64,000 nucleotides of DNA from Mannheimia granulomatis (lineage in GTDB: Bacteria; Pseudomonadota; Gammaproteobacteria; Enterobacterales; Pasteurellaceae): assembly GCF_013377255.1 (NCBI RefSeq), contig NZ_CP016614.1, positions 1,434,501-1,498,500 of the forward strand, read 5' to 3'. Within the stretch, counting starts at the first letter, position 1. Each line of letters starts with the position of its first letter. The notes below the pieces were generated by a model. That model did not search any database. It was not told the DNA's origin and saw only the letters and a program-made list of their open reading frames with translations. Positions 6,953 to 14,593 of the stretch are shown here, one piece after another. The translations under genes and the position numbers were made by a program.

Positions 6953-8332
6953 ATGGCAAAAGCACCTAAAACGGCTTATGTATGTAATGATTGCGGTGCA
7001 GAGTACTCTCGTTGGATGGGACAATGTCGAGAGTGTAAATCTTGGAATACAATCAGCGAAGTCCGCTTAATTTCGAGCAAAGAATCAACTAAATCTGACC
7101 GCTTTAGCGGATATGCAGGTGAAACCTCAGGTAAAGTACAAACCCTTGCCGATATTAGTTTACAAGAAGTACCACGTTTTAGCAGTGGCTTTAATGAACT
7201 TGACCGAGTGTTAGGAGGAGGAATTGTTCCCGGCTCTGCTATTCTTATCGGTGGTCATCCGGGTGCAGGGAAAAGTACCCTTTTACTGCAAATGATGTGT
7301 GGATTAGCACAACAAATCCCGACTCTTTATGTAACAGGGGAAGAATCTCTACAGCAGGTCGCTATGCGGGCTAATCGTTTAGGTTTGCCGACAGCAAATC
7401 TTAAAATGTTATCTGAAACCTCTGTTGAGCATATTTGTAATATTGCCGATCAAGAAAAGCCAAAGATTATGGTAATTGACTCAATTCAAGTTATGCACCT
7501 TGCCGATATTCAATCCTCTCCCGGTAGCGTTTCTCAAGTACGTGAATGCGCCGCCTTTCTGACTCGTTATGCGAAAACCCGCCAAGTTGCTATTATTATG
7601 GTAGGTCATGTGACAAAAGACGGCACACTTGCCGGTCCAAAAGTGTTGGAGCATGCAATTGATGCCTCTTTGCTATTAGAAGGTGAAGCTGATTCCCGAT
7701 TCCGTACTTTGCGTAGCCAAAAAAACCGTTTTGGCGCAGTTAATGAACTTGGTGTTTTTGCGATGACAGAACAAGGCTTACGAGAAGTAAAAAACCCCTC
7801 TGCTATTTTCTTAAGCCGCAGCGAAGAACAGACTCCGGGCAGCTCGGTCATGGTATTATGGGAAGGTACTCGACCATTGTTAGTGGAAATTCAAGCACTT
7901 GTTGATCACTCAATGCTGGCTAACCCTCGACGCGTGGCAGTTGGGTTAGATCATAACCGCCTATCACTTTTACTTGCCGTTTTACACCGCCACGGCGGGT
8001 TGCAAATGTCGGATCAAGATGTGTTTGTCAATGTGGTTGGAGGTGTGAAAGTAACAGAAACCAGTGCAGATCTGGCATTGATCTTAGCTTTAATCTCCAG
8101 CTTCCGCAATCGCCCGTTGCCCCAAGATTTAGTTATATTTGGTGAAGTGGGGCTGGCTGGGGAAATTCGTCCGGTTACCAGCGGACAAGAACGAATCAGC
8201 GAAGCAGCCAAACACGGTTTTAGACGAGCAATTATTCCTTACGGCAATGCCCCAAAAAAACCGATTAAAGATATGGAAGTATTCACCGTGAAAAAACTTA
8301 GTGATGCATTAGATATTTTAGGCAATCTCTAA
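6953..8332 (+). CDS. radA: DNA repair protein RadA
   Basis: RadA is a RecA-like, DnaB-type branch-migration helicase that processes recombination intermediates; in naturally transformable bacteria it also aids DNA integration. The 459 residues show an N-terminal zinc finger (C11, C14, C25, C28), Walker A GHPGAGKS at 101-108, the RadA-specific KNRFG motif at about 257-261, and a C-terminal Lon-like domain. The start ATG at 6953 is preceded by GATTGAGGAT. It is divergent from pilA. A strong hairpin terminator follows. Confidence 0.96.
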   Translation: MAKAPKTAYVCNDCGAEYSRWMGQCRECKSWNTISEVRLISSKESTKSDRFSGYAGETSGKVQTLADISLQEVPRFSSGFNELDRVLGGGIVPGSAILIGGHPGAGKSTLLLQMMCGLAQQIPTLYVTGEESLQQVAMRANRLGLPTANLKMLSETSVEHICNIADQEKPKIMVIDSIQVMHLADIQSSPGSVSQVRECAAFLTRYAKTRQVAIIMVGHVTKDGTLAGPKVLEHAIDASLLLEGEADSRFRTLRSQKNRFGAVNELGVFAMTEQGLREVKNPSAIFLSRSEEQTPGSSVMVLWEGTRPLLVEIQALVDHSMLANPRRVAVGLDHNRLSLLLAVLHRHGGLQMSDQDVFVNVVGGVKVTETSADLALILALISSFRNRPLPQDLVIFGEVGLAGEIRPVTSGQERISEAAKHGFRRAIIPYGNAPKKPIKDMEVFTVKKLSDALDILGNL

Positions 8333-8341
8333 AAAGCATAA

Positions 8342-8389
8342 AAAATACCGCTTACCCTAGATTTACAAGGTACAAGCGGTATTTTTTTA
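8342..8389. terminator. Bidirectional terminator built from paired uptake signals
   Basis: AAAATACCGCTT (8342-8353) pairs perfectly with AAGCGGTATTTT (8374-8385), then a T-run follows. The right arm contains the uptake-signal core ACAAGCGGT. It serves radA and the convergent gene at 8398. Confidence 0.85.
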
Positions 8390-8397
8390 TAGAAAAT

Positions 8398-8631
8398 TTA
8401 CGAATTTACAATGCTATTTGAGCGACTGCTTTTGAAAATATAGTATAGATTGATACAAACGACTAACGCATTTAATCCTGTAACCGGAATAGAGCCAATT
8501 AATAATCCATAAATTACAAAGCAGGCACAACCGAGGGAATTAACCAAACGTAGCTTAATCACATCCTTTAATAAAAAGGAAATCGCCACTAATACCATTG
8601 CAACGTAACCTAAAATTTCAACATAATCCAT
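8398..8631 (-). CDS. YgjV-like small inner-membrane protein
   Basis: A 77-residue protein with three predicted membrane helices: EILGYVAMVLVAISFLL, LRLVNSLGCACFVIYGLL and GLNALVVCINLYYIF. The pattern G-YxAM/xxxxSFLxKD-xxLRxxNxxGC fits the YgjV (Imp-YgjV) family of inner-membrane proteins, of which this is a short member. Function is unknown. The start at 8631 has AAGGAGACC upstream. It is a single gene flanked by a terminator and by folA. Confidence 0.7.
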   Translation of the reverse strand: MDYVEILGYVAMVLVAISFLLKDVIKLRLVNSLGCACFVIYGLLIGSIPVTGLNALVVCINLYYIFKSSRSNSIVNS

Positions 8632-8759
8632 AGGGTCTCCTTAAATTATAAAATTAAACTCTCTATATTTTAAAGATTCCTTCTCAGTTTGTATCTAGGC
8701 TAAAAAATAGCAAAGGTTTGCGTTCACATTTTTGTTTTTAATTGCTGAGTAATTGAACA

Positions 8760-9248
8760 CTATTTCCTTTTTAACAACATAAAATGGCAACGATAAGGGT
8801 TATTTTCATCTACTTCTGACCATATTTCTTTAACCGGTTGCCAATTTTCTTCATCAAATTCAAAGAAGGTATCACCCTCAATCTCTGCTTGAATTTCAGT
8901 CAAATAAAGGGTGTCTGCCGTTGGCATTGCTTGTTTGAACAATTCGCCGCCGCCGATAATCACAATTTCTTCACTATTTGCAAAACTTTTTGCTAATTCG
9001 ACCGCTTGTTCAATAGACTTTGCCGTATAAGCACCTTCTACTGCAAAATCTGAACGGGAAAGAATAATATTCGGGCGTTTCGGCAATAAACGTCCAATAG
9101 ACTCATAAGTTTTTCTCCCCATAATCACCGGCTTACCGACTGTATTTTGACGAAACCATGCTAAATCTACCGGTAAATGCCACGGCATTTGGTTATCTTT
9201 ACCAATAACCTTATTTTGCGTTCTTGCCACAATAACACTAATTTTCAT
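8760..9248 (-). CDS. folA: Dihydrofolate reductase
   Basis: Reduces dihydrofolate to tetrahydrofolate with NADPH; the target of trimethoprim. The 162-residue protein shows the family landmarks: ISVIVARTQNKVIG, the Met20 loop NQMPWHLPVDL with the catalytic acid position occupied by Asp in LPVDLAWF, MGRKTYESIG for NADPH binding, and IIGGGELFKQAMP. Length is normal for chromosomal FolA. The start ATG at 9248 has a weak GGAGATAAA upstream. It is transcribed away from proB. Confidence 0.96.
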   Translation of the reverse strand: MKISVIVARTQNKVIGKDNQMPWHLPVDLAWFRQNTVGKPVIMGRKTYESIGRLLPKRPNIILSRSDFAVEGAYTAKSIEQAVELAKSFANSEEIVIIGGGELFKQAMPTADTLYLTEIQAEIEGDTFFEFDEENWQPVKEIWSEVDENNPYRCHFMLLKRK

Positions 9249-9363
9249 TTTATCTCCATTTTATGGCGTATTGGCTTCATTTTATATCAAATTAAACGTG
9301 ATTTTACACCTTAAAAATGATAATTTTGATAGCATTATTTTTTTAGATGAAAGTGAATGGATT

Positions 9364-10455
9364 ATGTCAAAAACGATTGTGATTAAATTTGGAACCAGCA
9401 CACTTACCCACGGCACAAAAAGTTTAAGCCGTCCGTATATGTTAGAATTAGTGAAACAGATTGCCGAACTACACAAATACCACCGAGTGATCGTAGTAAC
9501 ATCGGGAGCCGCCGCCGCTGGTCGTGATTATTTAGGGCACCCTGAATTGCCTAAAACACTTGCCTCAAAGCAAATGTTAGCGGCTGTTGGGCAAAGTCAG
9601 TTAATTCGAGTTTGGGAAAATTTATTTGATATTTATAATATTCACATTGGGCAGATGTTGCTCACCCGAGCAGATCTGGACGATCGTGAGCGTTTTTTAA
9701 ATGCCCGCGATACACTAGACGCCCTACTCGCTCAAAAAATTATCCCTGTGATTAATGAAAACGATGCGGTCGCTACCGAAGAGTTTAAAGTTGGCGATAA
9801 CGACAACCTCTCCGCCCTTGTTGCGATTCTGGCACAAGCAGATCAACTCTATTTATTAACTGACCAAGAAGGCTTATTTAGTGCCGACCCCCGCTCTAAT
9901 CCTGATGCAAAATTGCTCTCGGTGGTTGAAAAAATCACCCCTGAAATCCGCCAAATTGCCGGAGGTAGTTCAACAGGCTTAGGTACTGGAGGAATGAGTA
10001 CCAAAATTACCGCTGCCGATATAGCCACCCGCTCAGGGGTTGAAACAATTATTGCCTCAGGTTCTAGAGCGAATGTTTTAGTAGATTTGGCTAAAGGTGA
10101 AGCTATCGGTAGTAAATTTTTAGTGCAATCTGACCGCTTGGAAGGCAGAAAACGTTGGTTATTTGCCGCTCCACAAGTAGGCGAAATCGTAGTCGATCTT
10201 GGAGCAGAAAAAGCACTACTTGCCCACAAATCACTACTGCCTGTTGGGGTTTCGGAAATCAAAGGAGAATTTACCCGAGGTGAGGTAATCAAAATTTTTA
10301 ATCAAGAAGGAAAAGCAATTGCTTTAGGCATTGCCCGCTATAGCAGCGAAGCCTTGCTGCGAATTAAAGGCAAGAAATCGAAAGAGATCGAATCTCTGCT
10401 TGGTTACGAATTTGGTTCGGTTGCTGTGCATAGTGACGAAATGGTGGTGTACTAA
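9364..10455 (+). CDS. proB: Glutamate 5-kinase
   Basis: First enzyme of proline synthesis: phosphorylates L-glutamate to gamma-glutamyl phosphate. The ATG at 9364 gives MSKTIVIKFGTSTL and 363 residues, close to the usual 367; an earlier in-frame ATG would add a 31-residue tail unlike the family. The amino-acid kinase domain (residues 1-255) shows VVTSGAAAAGRD, INENDAVATEE, GDND and GTGGMSTKI. A C-terminal PUA domain follows. Its stop overlaps the next start as TAATG. proA is not adjacent. Confidence 0.95.
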   Translation: MSKTIVIKFGTSTLTHGTKSLSRPYMLELVKQIAELHKYHRVIVVTSGAAAAGRDYLGHPELPKTLASKQMLAAVGQSQLIRVWENLFDIYNIHIGQMLLTRADLDDRERFLNARDTLDALLAQKIIPVINENDAVATEEFKVGDNDNLSALVAILAQADQLYLLTDQEGLFSADPRSNPDAKLLSVVEKITPEIRQIAGGSSTGLGTGGMSTKITAADIATRSGVETIIASGSRANVLVDLAKGEAIGSKFLVQSDRLEGRKRWLFAAPQVGEIVVDLGAEKALLAHKSLLPVGVSEIKGEFTRGEVIKIFNQEGKAIALGIARYSSEALLRIKGKKSKEIESLLGYEFGSVAVHSDEMVVY

Positions 10456-11216
10456 TGGAATTAGGAATGGATATTTTAGCCATCTTATTTGCTGTAGGTA
10501 TGCTAGCCGGCTTTATTGATGCTATTGCCGGTGGCGGTGGCTTACTGACTATTCCGGCATTAATGGCTGCCGGTCTTCCTCCTGCAATGGCTTTAGGCAC
10601 AAATAAACTACAAGCCTGTGGAGGTTCTTTTTCCTCCTCTTTTTATTTTATTCGTAAGAAAGCGGTCAATTTAAAGCAAATTTGGTATCTCATTTTATTT
10701 ACTTTTATAGGTTCAGCTGCCGGCACAATTTTCGTACAGCATATTGATGTGGAATTTTTAAAAAAATTACTGCCTTTTTTAATTTTAATTATCGGAATCT
10801 ATTTTTTATTTAGCCCGACTATTGGCGATGAAGATCGAAAACAAAGAATAAGTTTTTCGATGTTTGCTTTTGTGGCTGCGGCACTTGGCTTTTATGATGG
10901 AATGTTTGGGCCCGCAGCTGGCTCTTTTATGACACTTGCCTTTATTTTGCTGCTTGGTTTTAACCTATCAAAATCGGTTGCCCATGCAAAAGTAATTAAT
11001 TTTACCTCTAATTTTGCATCGCTGATTTTCTTTACTCTTGGTGGTGCAGTCGTTTGGAAAGTCGGCTTAATTATGATGGCAGGTCAATTTATCGGCGGCA
11101 CCTTAGGGGCTAAAATGGTGATGACCAAAGGTAAACAGTTAATCCGCCCAATGCTAGTGACGATGTCGTTTGCGATGGTGGCAAAAATGCTCTACGAACA
11201 AGGAATTTTTAACTAA
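10455..11216 (+). CDS. yfcA: TSUP-family permease (TauE/SafE, YfcA-like)
   Basis: A 253-residue polytopic membrane protein with about eight helices. The two internal TSUP repeats are marked by GFIDAIAGGGGLLTIPAL near the N-terminus and GFYDGMFGPAAGSF in the second half. The family exports or imports small sulfur-containing or organic anions; the substrate of YfcA is not known. It is translationally coupled to proB (TAATG) and abuts nth, suggesting one transcript proB-yfcA-nth. Confidence 0.88.
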   Translation: MELGMDILAILFAVGMLAGFIDAIAGGGGLLTIPALMAAGLPPAMALGTNKLQACGGSFSSSFYFIRKKAVNLKQIWYLILFTFIGSAAGTIFVQHIDVEFLKKLLPFLILIIGIYFLFSPTIGDEDRKQRISFSMFAFVAAALGFYDGMFGPAAGSFMTLAFILLLGFNLSKSVAHAKVINFTSNFASLIFFTLGGAVVWKVGLIMMAGQFIGGTLGAKMVMTKGKQLIRPMLVTMSFAMVAKMLYEQGIFN

Positions 11217-11852
11217 ATGAATAAAGCAAAACGTGTTGAAATTTTAACTCGCTTACGCAATGAAAACCCACACCCAACAACGGAATTAAACTATAGCAAT
11301 CCATTTGAATTGTTGATTGCCGTGATTCTTTCTGCTCAAGCAACAGACAAAGGAGTAAATAAAGCCACCGACAAATTATTCCCTGTAGCAAATACACCGC
11401 AAGCAATTTTAGATCTAGGCTTAGACGGCTTAAAAGAGTACATAAAAACTATCGGGCTATTTAACAACAAGGCAGAAAATATCATCAAAACCTGCCGAGA
11501 TTTAATTGAAAAGCATAACGGCGAAGTGCCGGAAGACCGAGAAGCTCTTGAAGCCCTTGCCGGTGTGGGCAGAAAAACCGCCAATGTGGTGATGAATACC
11601 GCTTTCGGGCATCCAACTATTGCGGTGGATACTCATATTTTCCGTGTTGCCAACCGCACTAATTTCGCTCCCGGCAAAAATGTAGTGCAGGTGGAAGAAA
11701 AACTACTTAAAGTCGTCCCCGATGAATTTAAGGTGGATGTTCATCATTGGTTGATTTTACACGGTCGCTACACCTGTGTTGCCCGTAAGCCCCGCTGCGG
11801 CTCGTGCATTATTGAAGATTTATGTGAATTTAAAGAAAAAACCGATATGTAA
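11217..11852 (+). CDS. nth: Endonuclease III
   Basis: Base-excision repair DNA glycosylase/AP lyase for oxidised pyrimidines. The 211 residues carry the helix-hairpin-helix LAGVGRKTANVV with catalytic Lys120, catalytic Asp138 in VDTHIFRV, and the [4Fe-4S] cluster ligands C187, C194, C197 and C203 (C-x6-C-x2-C-x5-C). These residue numbers match those of E. coli Nth. The start is immediately after the yfcA stop (TAAATG). Confidence 0.97.
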   Translation: MNKAKRVEILTRLRNENPHPTTELNYSNPFELLIAVILSAQATDKGVNKATDKLFPVANTPQAILDLGLDGLKEYIKTIGLFNNKAENIIKTCRDLIEKHNGEVPEDREALEALAGVGRKTANVVMNTAFGHPTIAVDTHIFRVANRTNFAPGKNVVQVEEKLLKVVPDEFKVDVHHWLILHGRYTCVARKPRCGSCIIEDLCEFKEKTDM

Positions 11853-11880
11853 GCGGTCATATTTTTAGAGAATTTTGCAA

Positions 11881-13122
11881 ATGGATATCTATTTAGTCGG
11901 CGGTGCGGTTCGAGACCAACTGCTTGGTCTGGATGTGAAAGACCGTGATTTTCTGGTAGTTGGGGCAACTGCCGAGCAATTAACCGCTCAAGGGTTTCAA
12001 CAAGTCGGGGCAGATTTCCCGGTCTTTTTGCACCCTGAAACCAAAGAAGAATACGCCCTTGCCCGCCAAGAACGAAAAAACGGCAATGGCTACAACGGCT
12101 TTATTTGCGATTTCTCGCCTGAGGTCACCCTTGAGCAGGATTTAATCCGCCGCGATCTCACCATCAATGCGATAGCAAAAGATCAACAAGGCACGCTTCA
12201 CGACCCTTACGGCGGTGTTGCTGATTTAGAAAACCGCATTTTACGCCATATTTCTCCGGCATTTGCTGAAGATCCGCTACGCGTTTTAAGGGTCGCACGT
12301 TTTGCCGCCTGCTTCCACCCTTTTGGCTTTAAAATTGCCGAGGAAACGGTAAAATTAATGCAAAAAATGACCGCTTGTGGCGAGCTGGCACACCTCACCG
12401 CCGAACGCGTCTGGCTTGAAACCGAAAAAGCGTTTACTACCCCTGCCCCGCATATCTATTTCGAAATCTTGCGTGAAGTGGGAGCATTACAAGTGCTATT
12501 TCCTGAAGTGGATAGACTCTTTGGCGTGCCACAACCACCTCAACATCACCCTGAAATTGACTCCGGCATTCACACCTTAATGGTGGTGAAGCAAGCAAAA
12601 CAACTTGCAAAAAAAGCAGAAAATCCGACCGCTTTACTCTTTGCCGCCCTTTGCCACGACCTCGGCAAAGGCCTAACTCCACAGGAGATTTTGCCTCATC
12701 ACTACGGACACGAAACCAAAGGCATTAAACCCACCCGCGATCTCGCTAACCGCTTAAAAACCCCAAGTGAAATCAAAGAGTTTGCCTCCTTAGTAACGGA
12801 ATATCACTCTCACTGCCATAAAATCGCAGAGCTTCGCCCAGAAACGGTGATAAAACTATTCAATGCACTTGATGTTTGGCGAAAACCTAAACGCTTTTTT
12901 GATTTCTTATTAGCTTGTGAGGCCGATGCCCGAGGCAGACTCGGCTTTGAAAACCGCGACTACCCCCAAGCCAAACTCGCCCAAACTTACTACCAAGCCG
13001 CTCTTAGCATTGATGTACAACAAGTTATTCAAGACGGCTTTGAAAAGCAAGCAATTCGAGAGGAACTCAACAAACGGCGAGCTTATGTAGTTAAAGAACT
13101 AAAATATCAGTTCAAACAATAA
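11881..13122 (+). CDS. cca: CCA-adding multifunctional tRNA nucleotidyltransferase
   Basis: Adds or repairs the 3'-CCA end of tRNAs. The ATG at 11881 is preferred to a TTG two codons upstream; the product is 413 residues. Motif A YLVGGAVRDQLLG and the catalytic DRDF begin the class II nucleotidyltransferase domain. RRDLTINAIA and EDPLRVLRVARFAA follow. A C-terminal HD domain contains CHDLGKG and EYHSHCHK, as in the long enterobacterial form with phosphatase and phosphodiesterase activity. A long uninterrupted antisense frame is composition-driven and was not called. Confidence 0.95.
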   Translation: MDIYLVGGAVRDQLLGLDVKDRDFLVVGATAEQLTAQGFQQVGADFPVFLHPETKEEYALARQERKNGNGYNGFICDFSPEVTLEQDLIRRDLTINAIAKDQQGTLHDPYGGVADLENRILRHISPAFAEDPLRVLRVARFAACFHPFGFKIAEETVKLMQKMTACGELAHLTAERVWLETEKAFTTPAPHIYFEILREVGALQVLFPEVDRLFGVPQPPQHHPEIDSGIHTLMVVKQAKQLAKKAENPTALLFAALCHDLGKGLTPQEILPHHYGHETKGIKPTRDLANRLKTPSEIKEFASLVTEYHSHCHKIAELRPETVIKLFNALDVWRKPKRFFDFLLACEADARGRLGFENRDYPQAKLAQTYYQAALSIDVQQVIQDGFEKQAIREELNKRRAYVVKELKYQFKQ

Positions 13123-13160
13123 CGACTCTTGATAGTAAATCTTCTATTAAAAAATTTTAA

Positions 13161-13199
13161 AGTGAATTTTTATGTTAAAATATTGCATAAAAATTCACT
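13161..13199 (+). promoter_or_regulatory. Tandem ArgR operator (two ARG boxes) of carAB
   Basis: Two 18-bp ARG-box-like sequences, 13161-13178 (AGTGAATTTTTATGTTAA) and 13182-13199 (ATTGCATAAAAATTCACT), are separated by exactly 3 bp, the spacing used by hexameric ArgR. The outer halves form an inverted repeat GTGAATTTTTATG / CATAAAAATTCAC. Box 2 overlaps a possible -35 TTGCAT (13183-13188), with a -10 TATTTT 17 bases on. Confidence 0.8.
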
Positions 13200-13226
13200 T
13201 TATTGTATTTTATAAATATGACTTGC

Positions 13227-13242
13227 ACGCAAACGATTGCCA
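13227..13242 (+). promoter_or_regulatory. PurR-like operator upstream of carAB
   Basis: ACGCAAACGATTGCCA matches the PurR palindrome ACGCAAACGTTTGCGT at 13 of 16 positions, including the central CG. It lies between the ArgR operator and carA. E. coli carAB is controlled by both ArgR and PurR, so the pairing makes sense. Confidence 0.65.
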
Positions 13243-13323
13243 AATTAAAATTAGCCGCCTACTTCTAGCAAAGGTTAATGGCGACTCATAAGTACCAACC
13301 CATATTTATTTTAGGAGTAAAAT

Positions 13324-14460
13324 ATGTTTCAACCTGCCATTTTGGTTCTTGCTGATGGATCTGTGTTTTACGGAAAATCCATTGGTTATCAAGGTCATAC
13401 GATTGGTGAAGTGGTGTTTAACACTGCGATGACCGGCTATCAAGAAATTCTGACTGACCCATCTTACACCCACCAAATCGTCACGCTCACTTACCCCCAC
13501 ATAGGTAACACAGGGGCAAACTTGGAAGATTTGGAATCGCCCAAGGTGTGCGCTGCCGGCCTCATTATTCGAGATCTCCCTCTGCTGCATAGCAATTTTC
13601 GCTCTCATCTTTCCCTTTCCGATTACTTAATTCAACACAAAATTGTTGCCATTGCTGACATCGACACCCGCCGCTTAACCCGTATTTTGCGTAATAAAGG
13701 TGCGCAGGCCGGCTGTATTTTGGTTGGCAAGCATACGGCGGAAAATGTCGAAAAAGCGCGTGAGTCTGCGAACAGTTTCGGCTCAATGGCAGGCAAAGAT
13801 CTCGCCAAAGAAGTCACTTGCAACGAACTCTACCAATGGACGCAAGGCGAATGGCAACTTGGCGCAGGTTACCAGCCACAAAAAGCTACCGAATTTCACG
13901 TGGTTGCCTATGACTACGGTGTAAAACACAACATTTTGCGGATGCTTGCCGAACGGGGCTGTCGTTTGACTGTTGTGCCAGCCAAAACCTCAGCGGATGC
14001 GGTGTTGGCGTTAAATCCGGACGGGATTTTCCTTTCCAACGGCCCGGGCGACCCTGAGCCGTGTGACTACGCCATTACTGCTATCCGCAAACTATTAGAA
14101 ACCAACAAACCGATTTTCGGTATCTGTTTAGGGCATCAACTGTTAGGCTTAGCCGCGGGGGCGAAAACCAAAAAAATGGCGTTCGGCCACCATGGTGCAA
14201 ACCACCCCGTGCAAGATCTTGATACTCAAAAAGTGCTGATTACCAGCCAAAACCACGGTTTTGAAGTGGACGAAGCGAGCTTGCCATCAAACGTGCGTGT
14301 GACCCACCGTTCATTATTTGACGGCACGGTGCAAGGTATCACACTAACCGACCGTTCCGCCTTCTCCTTCCAAGGCCACCCCGAAGCCAGCCCCGGCCCG
14401 AATGACGTGGCGTATCTGTTTGATCGGTTTATTGATGAGATGAGAAAAGCGAAGGGGTAA
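13324..14460 (+). CDS. carA: Carbamoyl phosphate synthase small subunit
   Basis: Glutamine amidotransferase subunit that supplies ammonia to CarB for carbamoyl phosphate, the precursor of arginine and pyrimidines. The 378-residue protein has the CarA N-terminal domain (AILVLADGSVFYGKSIG, FNTAMTGYQEILTDPSY) and a class I GATase domain with nucleophile C268 in GICLGHQLLG plus H352 and E354 in QGHPEASPGP. The RBS is TTAGGAG. Base composition is GC-richer than neighbours (see findings). carB follows after a 133-base gap that carries a palindromic element. Confidence 0.97.
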   Translation: MFQPAILVLADGSVFYGKSIGYQGHTIGEVVFNTAMTGYQEILTDPSYTHQIVTLTYPHIGNTGANLEDLESPKVCAAGLIIRDLPLLHSNFRSHLSLSDYLIQHKIVAIADIDTRRLTRILRNKGAQAGCILVGKHTAENVEKARESANSFGSMAGKDLAKEVTCNELYQWTQGEWQLGAGYQPQKATEFHVVAYDYGVKHNILRMLAERGCRLTVVPAKTSADAVLALNPDGIFLSNGPGDPEPCDYAITAIRKLLETNKPIFGICLGHQLLGLAAGAKTKKMAFGHHGANHPVQDLDTQKVLITSQNHGFEVDEASLPSNVRVTHRSLFDGTVQGITLTDRSAFSFQGHPEASPGPNDVAYLFDRFIDEMRKAKG

Positions 14461-14511
14461 CAAGTGGTTGGATTTTGTAAAAAACCTACAAGAAATCACC
14501 GCTTGTAAAAT

Positions 14512-14576
14512 GTAGGGTGCAACTTGTTGCACCGATAACGATATTGAATTTTATGGTGCAACAAGTTGCACCCTAC
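14512..14576. repeat. Nested palindromic element between carA and carB
   Basis: Arms GTAGGGTGCAACTTGTTGCA+CC (14512-14533) and its perfect 22-base inverse (14555-14576) flank a 21-base AT-rich loop. Each arm is itself a near-perfect palindrome (GGTGCAAC-AA-GTTGCACC), so either one long stem or two small hairpins can form. There is no T-run. It sits in the carA-carB gap and probably does not terminate transcription. An uptake-signal core (ACCGCTTGT) lies just upstream. Confidence 0.75.
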
Positions 14577-14593
14577 CAGAGATAGATACCAAA

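Noticed and set aside
12207..12682. Frames on both strands inside cca.
   Set aside because: Shadow frames of cca in GC-rich parts, with no independent start signals.
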